From: Paraspadella gotoi | Taxonomy: Eukaryota; Chaetognatha | Direction: 5' to 3' | Assembly (NCBI GenBank): GCA_051294375.1 | Contig: CM119267.1 | Location: 11,097,045 to 11,161,044 of the forward strand | Length of the DNA stretch: 64,000 nt | In this document: piece by piece, positions 56,760 through 64,000 of the stretch | Numbering within the stretch: position 1 is the stretch's first letter | How the letters are laid out: each line of letters begins with the position of its first letter | Program-made: the position numbers and the translations under genes | The notes under the pieces: generated by a model | What the model was told of the DNA's origin: nothing | The model's database searches: none | Seen by the model: the letters and a program-made list of their open reading frames with translations, nothing else

Positions 56760-57160
56760 TGATGGAAATCCGACGACGACGAAGACGACGACGACGACAA
56801 AACGATGAAGTCGACGACGGACGAAAGTGACGTCTATAGACATTAGACAATGACAATGAGGACGACTTGCAACATGTAGTTTAATGACAAGGCCGACGAA
56901 AATGATAACGTCGACTGCACGTCGTGACTACAGCGAAAAAAACCGACTCCACCCGACAACTGACAAAGGACTCTGACAAGGTCAGAAGACAATGTCGACA
57001 TTGACGCCAACTGACAAAAACTCTGACAACGACTTACGGGATTGATTTACGATAAAGACATCGACTACATGCTTGATGTCGATGACGATGATGATGACAA
57101 AAACGACGAAACTTATGCCCACTGACGAATGACCAACGACGACGACGACGACCCAGATAA
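56760..57160. repeat. GAC-rich degenerate repeats
   Basis: GACAA, CGACGA and TGACGA words recur throughout (for example 56800-56860, 56940-57020, 57080-57150). Low complexity and no exon. Confidence 0.6.
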
Positions 57161-57964
57161 CCCCAACGATGACGTTTCGTTTATCTATCGACGCCATCTG
57201 ACGGAGACGCGAGTCTCGACTCAGAAACGAAAAAAGTCGATGGCGAAAAAAAGGGAAAACGTTTTTTGGGATGGAGTTTCGTTCGGAGGGAATGGGGGGC
57301 GGGGGGGCGAGAGTGGTTTAGCGGTTGAAAGGAAAGGAAAAAGAAGATGTGTGATTACGAGGAAGAAAATTAAATAGGAAAGAAGAGATAAAAAAGGTAG
57401 GTATGGATGTATGAAGGGAAAAAAAGTTAAAAATATGAAAGGAGGGAAATAAGTAAACAGAATCAACAACAAAAAGATACAAAAGTCGCATAGAAAATGG
57501 CTATCAAAGATAAAGAGATCTATGATATTAATAGAAATAAAAATGGAAATAATTAACATAAATTTGCTCTACATAGTATGTACAAAAAACCTATAAAGAA
57601 AAAAAAATGACGATATTTTCAACGAGTCGCCGAAGAAGAGAGCGAGAACGACCTTTGCCAAAGATCGACTCTTTTCGCTTCGACCGAAAAATCAAATTTT
57701 GACGATCGGCGTCGTCAAAAAAAGAATAAAAAAAAGAAAAAAGCAATGGCCACGGAGAATAAAGAGAAAGAGAAGAATGGAGGAAAAGACGATATGAAAA
57801 GAAGAATAGAAAGACGTAAAGGAAAGAAGAAATAACAATTTCCTTGGTTTTTTTTTCATCGTTCAAACTTTCAAAGGTCGAGCTACTGTTAAAATTTTTT
57901 AAAAATATTTTTCTGACGCCGGATTTTGAAAGAAAAAATATATAATAATAGAAGTCATATTTTG

Positions 57965-58165
57965 ATGGCGGCGTCGCTTCGGGGAGAGGGGGGCGCCTTT
58001 GTCGCGGCGATGTTCTTTTGTTTGATTTTGTTTTATTCAGTTTATATCGCCGTCGTCGTCGACGTCGTCAAATGTTACGACGTTGTCCGTGACGTCATAT
58101 GCGACGCTCAAAACGCGAACGGCGCTCAGCGAAGGATGTCGCCCGAGTTTCGAACGACTTCAAGA
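57965..58165 (+). CDS. Probable first coding exon of a membrane or secreted protein
   Basis: The ATG sits in TTTGATGGCGGCG, and the exon ends at TCAAGA|GTAAGA, a good donor in phase 0 after 67 codons. The product starts MAASLRGEGGAFVAAMFFCL, with a 20-odd residue hydrophobic helix at about 11-33. It then has DVVKCYDVVRDVICDAQNAN (two Cys) and a basic end EFRTTSR. The helix could be a signal peptide or a type II anchor. Exon candidates at 60469-60686 (entered in phase 0) and 62174-62347, plus a poly(A) signal at 62700, lie downstream on the same strand. They may belong to the same gene, interrupted by the 785-N gap. Family unknown. Confidence 0.42.
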
Positions 58166-58397
58166 GTAAGACTGATCGAGACAGAGAGAGACAGACGAAA
58201 AGAGAGAGCGAGAGAGTGAGACGAGGGGCCAAAAATGTCAAACGCAACACGAAGAGCGACATATTTTCATGATCTCGAGAATCCTTGACCGACATGAATT
58301 TGTGTCAAAGTTGTAACCGATTCGATTCGTTCCGTTGATTCAAAATTTCCCCCGCGCGCGATCGCGTTTCGTGAACCGGATGTCGACCGAAGCTTAC

Positions 58398-58492
58398 GGA
58401 TCCAGATCGCGTCCTCCACGCGCGCTTCCGTAACCAAGGAGACGGAGCCGCGTCCGAGTTTCGCCGTCTTTCGTGTCCTCTCTCGATCCCAT
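58398..58492 (-). CDS. Possible first coding exon on the minus strand
   Basis: On the minus strand AACAGATGGG starts MGSREDTKDGETRTRLRLLG, followed by YGSARGGRDLDP and then GATCC|GTAAGC, a good donor. Another minus frame across the same bases (58512-58267) is also protein-like, so the phase is uncertain. It lies inside the first intron of the plus-strand model, which makes one of the two calls suspect. Confidence 0.2.
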
Positions 58493-59181
58493 CTGTTTGT
58501 CTTTCGAAGCAATTAATTTGATTAGACCCCGAGGGTTTCCCCCCCCCGTACCGATAAAATATTACTCGACCGAGTAGCCTAGATTCCGCGTCAAGAAAAT
58601 TCGATTGAATAAAAAAAAAATAGCGAGGGAGAAAAACGTTAATGTCTCATGACTGTCATACAAACTCTTTTACGGCTAAAAATTTAACCCGCGAGGCGAA
58701 AGAGACACGCTGGTTTTATTCGCTAAGAGAAATTAAATAAAATTCTGAATATACGCTGGTTGAAATTGAGGCCCGAAGCCACACCTTTCATTCAATTTTT
58801 TTTTTTTAATTTGAAAACAAAATTTTTTTGGGGGGTTAAAAATAAAAATCCATGCCGTTTTTGGTGTCGGAAAATAAAATTAAAAGCCAAACTTTTAAAA
58901 TGTCCAAAACCCTCTACTGCTTCCACCTGAAAGGATAAAATTACCCGCGTTGCAAAATTTGACAGTTCAAGGTACGCGTCACGCTGTTTCAAAGTTCTCC
59001 GCGTGAATTTGATTCATCGCGGGCGTGAAGTCGGAAGCGAAGGTTCGCGCCGTGAAATCGCCATTGTGAAATCTGAAACGGGATCGGGCAAGAAAAGAGG
59101 GGGATTAGGTAAGGGGAGATCGGGAGGTGAGATTAGTCGCGGATCGCGTCGACAGATGTGCCCACCGGTCAATGGAGACTG

Positions 59182-59207
59182 TCTCTCTCTCTCTCTCTCT
59201 CTCTCTC
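59182..59207. repeat. (CT)n tract running into a gap
   Basis: CT units run to the last base before the N. The assembly probably failed in or near this tract. Confidence 0.95.
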
Positions 59208-59992
59208 NNNNNNNNNNNNNNNNNNNNNNNNNNNNNNNNNNNNNNNNNNNNNNNNNNNNNNNNNNNNNNNNNNNNNNNNNNNNNNNNNNNNNNNNNNNNN
59301 NNNNNNNNNNNNNNNNNNNNNNNNNNNNNNNNNNNNNNNNNNNNNNNNNNNNNNNNNNNNNNNNNNNNNNNNNNNNNNNNNNNNNNNNNNNNNNNNNNNN
59401 NNNNNNNNNNNNNNNNNNNNNNNNNNNNNNNNNNNNNNNNNNNNNNNNNNNNNNNNNNNNNNNNNNNNNNNNNNNNNNNNNNNNNNNNNNNNNNNNNNNN
59501 NNNNNNNNNNNNNNNNNNNNNNNNNNNNNNNNNNNNNNNNNNNNNNNNNNNNNNNNNNNNNNNNNNNNNNNNNNNNNNNNNNNNNNNNNNNNNNNNNNNN
59601 NNNNNNNNNNNNNNNNNNNNNNNNNNNNNNNNNNNNNNNNNNNNNNNNNNNNNNNNNNNNNNNNNNNNNNNNNNNNNNNNNNNNNNNNNNNNNNNNNNNN
59701 NNNNNNNNNNNNNNNNNNNNNNNNNNNNNNNNNNNNNNNNNNNNNNNNNNNNNNNNNNNNNNNNNNNNNNNNNNNNNNNNNNNNNNNNNNNNNNNNNNNN
59801 NNNNNNNNNNNNNNNNNNNNNNNNNNNNNNNNNNNNNNNNNNNNNNNNNNNNNNNNNNNNNNNNNNNNNNNNNNNNNNNNNNNNNNNNNNNNNNNNNNNN
59901 NNNNNNNNNNNNNNNNNNNNNNNNNNNNNNNNNNNNNNNNNNNNNNNNNNNNNNNNNNNNNNNNNNNNNNNNNNNNNNNNNNNNNNNNNNNN
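59208..59992. other. Assembly gap, 785 N
   Basis: Flanked on the left by a CT tract and on the right by a tandem repeat, so the missing sequence is probably more of these repeats. Confidence 0.98.
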
Positions 59993-60357
59993 CGAACCAA
60001 AAGATGCGCTATAAAATGCGATCACAGACGCGAACAACAAACTGCAAACCTCAAAAAAAATATGCGAACCAAAAGATGCGCTATAAAATGCGATCACAGA
60101 CGCGTCCAACAAACAGAAAAACCTCCAAAAAAATATATGCGAACCAAAAGATGCCTATAAAATGCGATCACAGACGCGAACACAAACTGCAAACCTCCAA
60201 AAAAAATATGCGAACCAAAAGATGCGCTATAAAATGCGATCACAGACGCGTCCAACAAACAGAAAACCTCCGAAAAAATATATGCGAACCAAAAGATGCG
60301 CTATAAAATGCGATCACAGACGCGAACAACAAACTGCAAACCTCCAAAAAAATATGC
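59993..60357. repeat. Alternating 71-75-bp tandem repeat, five units (A-B-A-B-A)
   Basis: Units start at 59993, 60065, 60140, 60211 and 60285, each beginning CGAACCAAAAGATGC and containing AAAATGCGATCACAGACGCG. Units 1, 3 and 5 continue with GAACA(A)CAAACTGC (A type). Units 2 and 4 continue with TCCAACAAACAG and a TATATG end (B type). This gives a dimeric higher-order unit of about 146 bp. The array begins at the gap edge, so its true length is unknown. All plus frames stay open through it only because it lacks stops. Confidence 0.93.
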
Positions 60358-60468
60358 GTCTAGACGCGAAATTAATCCGTCGATAAGAAGATTAACGCCT
60401 TTCCGTACCAGAAGGAGATTTCTTTCCTCCTCCCGAATTTTATTTTGCTCTTTTCCCCTTTATTTCAG

Positions 60469-60686
60469 TATTTCGGCAGCGCTGCGGAGGCGGCTGCGGA
60501 GGCGGCTGCGGAGGCGGCTGCGGAGGCGGCTGCGGAGGAGAGGGCGTTGGCGGGCGGCACCTCGTTAGAATTCCGAACCGAAACTTGCCATAAATTATTT
60601 ATTAATTTAATGAGATTGGAAATAAAACTGGTGGAAAAAAAAATTACGAAACGAGCCAAAAAAGTTCACGACGCGATAGAAATTGA
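60469..60686 (+). CDS. Possible internal exon with Ala/Glu helix repeat
   Basis: A textbook acceptor (CTCTTTTCCCCTTTATTTCAG region) ends at 60468 and a GTGAGT donor begins at 60687. In phase 0 it reads YFGS, then AAEA repeated five times, then EERALAGGTSLEFRTETCHK and LFINLMRLEIKLVEKKITKR, ending AKKVHDAIE. The AAEA units come from a 12-bp repeat and would form a long alpha-helix. The Lys-rich second half also looks helical. Entry phase matches the exit phase of the exon at 57965-58165. Other frames through the repeat are poly-Arg/Leu and poly-Gly/Cys and stop earlier. Confidence 0.33.
60476..60541. repeat. GCTGCGGAGGCG x 5, 12-bp repeat
   Basis: Five near-perfect 12-bp units inside the exon candidate. 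Because 12 is a multiple of 3, slippage would add or remove AAEA units without breaking the frame. Confidence 0.95.
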
Positions 60687-61040
60687 GTGAGTGAGAGAGG
60701 TTCGGCGCACCTGCAAAGTCTCTCTCTCTCTCTCTCTCTCTCTCCTTAATTTAACATTAGATACTAACACCTTCGATCTTCTCTCTCTCTAAACTTACCC
60801 GCTCCCCCCCTAATAGCCTCACCTTTTCCCCCCTCGCCTAATCCTTTCCTCCTTTTATGTAAAACCCTACTTCTTCTCCGTTTTGTTATTCACGATCTCG
60901 TTAGAGACGCGATCAAATCTCTCGATCAAACTTCTTCTTTTTTTTTCTTTTTTTTCTTTTTTTCCTTTATTCGTCGTCGCCGAGGGAAAATGCTCCCGCA
61001 TATAATGAAGGTCGTTGTGAGTCGAGCATCATTATAAAAA

Positions 61041-61041
61041 A

Positions 61042-61133
<92 letters not shown>
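61041..61133. repeat. (CT)n microsatellite
   Basis: CT tract with two CC interruptions. Confidence 0.95.
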
Positions 61134-61135
<2 letters not shown>

Positions 61136-61488
61136 TTCTCCCACTCGAGAAAGTCGTAATCCCCGTGGGCTAAACAAATTGCGAGAACGATAATTCTCTT
61201 TCTAGAAAAAAAAAAACTATTTTTATTTCGAATTTTTACGATTTTTCTCCAAGTTTGCCAACCGTATTCTCGAACCGGCGCTGATCGTCTAAATCCCGAT
61301 CACGGAGTGACGTTTTCGTCGTCGTCGTTACTGTCGTCGTCGTCGTTCACGTAAACAAATGTACAAAGAATCGCAAAATAATACGAGGAAAAAAATATGC
61401 AAATCGCTACTAAGATTCGAAGGGGGAAAATCCGTAGAGTGCCGGTCAAAAGGTCAGTCAATCCCTTCTTTCTTTAGCTTCTTTCTAT

Positions 61489-61491
61489 TTT

Positions 61492-61586
<95 letters not shown>

Positions 61587-61662
61587 CTCTTTCTTTCTTT
61601 CTTTCATCTCCTTATCTACTTCCTCCAACACACCCTCTTCCCTTCTCCACCTTAATTCCTCC

Positions 61663-61705
<43 letters not shown>

Positions 61706-61790
61706 TTTTTCTTTTCTTTCTTTCTCTTTTCTTCAACACACCCTCTTCCCTTCTCCACCTTAATTCCTCCCTTTCTTTCCTCGGTCCTTC
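61489..61790. repeat. (TTTC)n runs within a duplicated 46-bp spacer
   Basis: A long TTTC run (61489-61608), then CAACACACCCTCTTCCC...CTTAATTCCTCCC (about 61625-61665), another TTTC run (61663-61704), and the same spacer again (about 61733-61775). The spacer-plus-run unit was duplicated in tandem. Confidence 0.9.
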
Positions 61791-61947
61791 CCTTTCCGTT
61801 TTCCTGTCGCGTACGACAAATCCGTCCCTGAAAATCCTGACCGAAACGTCACTAAGCCCCGCCCACAACTCGCGCCCCCCCTCTCCTTTTTCGACGAAAC
61901 CGTTCACCGCACAAAAAACCCTTTCACCGACCGAGCTGCCAAAATCA

Positions 61948-61980
61948 TCATCGCCGCCGCCGCCGCCGCCGCCGCCGCCG
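61948..61980. repeat. (GCC)n microsatellite
   Basis: About ten GCC units, flanked by ATCATC and GACGTC. Confidence 0.95.
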
Positions 61981-62173
61981 ACGTCGCCGTCATCCTCGTC
62001 GTTGGTCGCGAGAAGTGATTCGAGAAATGGGCTAAGAAGTCTTGGAGGGAAGCGAGAGGACTACACTGAATATGAATGCGTTCATTAGTGCAAAACAAGT
62101 CGATAGCGAGAAAGGGAGAAAGGGAGGAAAGGAGAGGGAGGAAGAGGAGGTGAAGCTTTGCGGTTTTTCGCAG

Positions 62174-62347
62174 TCAAACGACGCGTCTTTGGTCTTGTTT
62201 ACGTTCGCAATGGATTTGGAGAGACACCGTCGATTAGGAATGGACGCCTTAAGAAGTCGACTCTCGCCAATAGAGTTTCGGCCAAAGGGACGGACAGACG
62301 TGTACACTGACTTTGCGGACATTTTCGAGTTTCCCGTCCCCCCCTAA
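62174..62347 (+). CDS. Possible 3'-terminal coding exon, 57 residues
   Basis: A good acceptor (GCGGTTTTTCGCAG) ends at 62173. In phase 0 the exon reads SNDASLVLFTFAMDLERHRR, LGMDALRSRLSPIEFRPKGR, then TDVYTDFADIFEFPVPP and a stop. Composition is convincing, and an AATAAA lies 350 bases on. The frame is also open to the left of the acceptor (from an ATG at 62070). A minus-strand frame (62322-62032, MSAKSVYTSVRPFGRNSIGE) is equally open, so the strand is not certain; the poly(A) signal tips the balance to plus. Family unknown. Confidence 0.33.
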   Translation, partial: SNDASLVLFTFAMDLERHRRLGMDALRSRLSPIEFRPKGRTDVYTDFADIFEFPVPP

Positions 62348-62574
62348 CCTGCCGGTAATGCTACAATGAATAATGCATAGCTAATCAACACAATGTCGAA
62401 AACCCCTGTAGCGCCTTTTTTTTTCACGTATGGCCTCGCAAGGCCAAGTAGGGGGGAGTGAAAAGGGCGGGAACTGATTTGATTGGCTGTCAGAGAATCC
62501 ATCGATTTCGCGGCTGGAGTCAGAATCGCCCCGAGGCCAGGGAAAGGTAAAAAGGCTAAAAGAGTCTCTTCCAC
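62344..62574 (-). other. Competing minus-strand open frame
   Basis: Minus-strand frame reading AKSMDSLTANQISSRPFHSP, later IVLISYALFIVALPAG with a membrane-like end, then a TAG. After that stop the same frame continues into the frame at 62322-62032. No good ATG starts it. It may be a shadow of the plus-strand transcript or part of a real minus gene with a broken stop. Confidence 0.2.
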
Positions 62575-62699
62575 GAATCTTAGACCGAGACGGATAACCC
62601 TTTATACCTTTTTTTTTCTCTGCCGACAATGTCTGAGCCTTTTTTTTGTTTGTCGCCATTCACTTGGCTTCTTCCGTCTATGAAGAGCTTAACACCTTT

Positions 62700-62705
62700 A
62701 ATAAA
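62700..62705 (+). terminator. AATAAA poly(A) signal
   Basis: AATAAA followed by GTTGTTTCATTTG, a GT/T-rich sequence of the kind found downstream of cleavage sites. It lies 350 bases after the stop codon at 62345-62347. Confidence 0.4.
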
Positions 62706-63269
62706 GTTGTTTCATTTGACTCTTTAATCTCAAGGTTGATGAATTAAAAAAAAACTCACTTAGCATTCGACTCTCCAACCCATTTCTATTTTCCCATATT
62801 TCTCTTCCGCGATGACTTATTCCTCCTTTTCTCATTTTCCTTTTTTTCTTTTTCCGTCAAAAAAAAAAAGAAAAAGAAAAAATGAAAAACGTTTCTCCAT
62901 CTTTTTTTCTCTTTGACATTTTTCCCACTACTTTTTCCCATTATCGTTTTTAACGTTTGCAATTTCTTCCTTCGCGCGTCGTCTCCGTCAAATCTCTTTT
63001 TCTTAACCTTACTCCGCATTATTCTTCTTTCTTAACCGTTTTATCTGGGACAAAACCACCCTACCTACTACCTACCATTCTTTTCTCTTCCCCTTTTCCC
63101 TTCTAGATCCTCTTTCCTCTTCCCTACCTCCAGTTTCCAATCGTCGGACCTTACCCTTTTCCCGTTCCAATATGACTCAATTACCCTTCCATAGAAACTC
63201 CGTCAAAGCCCATTCCCGATTCCCTCATCAATCGCGCTAATGCTCTATGATATTCAATCCAATCACGTC

Positions 63270-63308
63270 AATTCTCTCTTCTCTCTCTCTCTCTCTCTCC
63301 TCTCTCTC

Positions 63309-63384
<76 letters not shown>
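63270..63384. repeat. (CT)n microsatellite
   Basis: CT tract, interrupted to 63318 and then pure to 63384. Confidence 0.97.
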
Positions 63385-63388
<4 letters not shown>

Positions 63389-63479
63389 TCTCTCCTCCCT
63401 GCGGATTGTAAACGACAAGACGTCACAACAACGACAACCACGCAACGTTGACGAGGCGCACTGAGACGAGGGCACGCCG

Positions 63480-63505
63480 AAGACGACGACGACGACGACG
63501 ACGTC
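63480..63505. repeat. (GAC)n microsatellite
   Basis: Eight GAC units within a CpG-rich stretch. Confidence 0.95.
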
Positions 63506-63659
63506 GTTCCGATTCTAATGAACTCATTTCATCTCCGGTCGGAGCAACGACTCTCCGAGAAAATGAGCGACAAGCTAATCACGATTTATCTAATATGACT
63601 TATAAGTTAAGTACATTAAAGCCCAATGGATTTTCCAACGAAGCTCTGTGACGCGATTA

Positions 63660-64000
63660 AACGATTAGGTTCTGATTAATAATCAAATTGCTTGTATAAA
63701 AAAAGACGTGTCTAACATCTCAGACCGAGTGGAATCGTTTTAAATGTGCTTAAGGCCAGGGATCACTCACTAATAATTGTAGAATATCTCAATTTACTGT
63801 ATCTTAATCATTTTCTTGCATCTGCTGTAAGAGATTTTCCATGTAAAAAATAATCGAAAACTTTTAAAAATCTACCTAAAATGTTCATAAAAATTTAAAC
63901 AAATTTTTTTTCTCGGTAAAACTACATTTTCAAGAGAAAAATATTTTTTTAAAGGTAAGCTAAAATTCTATGACAAAATTTTTAACTTAAAACTGATTCT
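63660..64000. other. AT-rich sequence at the right edge, no gene seen
   Basis: AT-rich with A and T runs. No frame, splice site or repeat worth naming. Confidence 0.5.

Noticed and set aside
59003-60306. Several ORFs above 300 codons spanning the 785-N gap and the 71-75-bp repeat
   Set aside because: They consist of N plus a repeat without stops. The peptide repeat changes register from unit to unit and has no start or splice logic.

Overview
The window reads as nuclear DNA of an animal-like eukaryote. The support is GT-AG splice sites with polypyrimidine tracts, AATAAA poly(A) signals, CCAAT boxes, NRF-1-type and E-box palindromes, a hAT-type foldback transposon, and very dense microsatellites. 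CpG is clearly not depleted: CGA/TCG runs are everywhere, which argues against a heavily CpG-methylated vertebrate genome and fits many invertebrates. I cannot name the species. No recognisable conserved protein domain is present, so every gene call here rests on reading-frame texture and signals, not on family membership.

Layout. 0-3 kb: a minus-strand gene broken by two assembly gaps and one frame break. 3.4-7.7 kb and 11.2-19.8 kb: two gap-flanking tandem duplications (about 2.1 and 4.3 kb) that look mostly like assembly or haplotype artefacts. 20-24 kb: GC-rich sequence, a 25-N gap flanked by a long inverted repeat, and one plausible minus-strand exon. 24-30 kb: CT/GA tracts, an 11-copy 7-bp repeat, a short ORF and a five-copy degenerate tandem repeat. 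30.0-30.7 kb: the best-supported gene, a small two-exon gene for a secreted Arg/Gly-rich and Met/acid-rich protein with a poly(A) signal and a 3' UTR hairpin. 31-48 kb: mostly simple repeats, with an array of TCACGTGA E-boxes (34.67 kb), a possible 3'-terminal exon (39.7-40.0 kb) and a promoter-like site (43.8 kb). 49.2-49.9 kb: a CpG-rich promoter-like block with two tail-to-tail ORFs. 51-55.4 kb: one ORF, a CCAAT-box cluster, a 608-bp foldback element with perfect 8-bp target duplications, and more E-boxes. 58-62.7 kb: three plus-strand exon candidates and a poly(A) signal that may form one gene, interrupted by a 785-N gap that ends inside an alternating 71-75-bp tandem repeat.

The genes do not form an evident pathway. 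The most interesting items are the secreted charge-segregated peptide gene, the hAT-type foldback element, the two CACGTG clusters, the directional CCAAT cluster, a small family of GC-rich hairpins, and the structured gap flanks. The gap flanks mean that several kilobases here should not be taken as true copy number.
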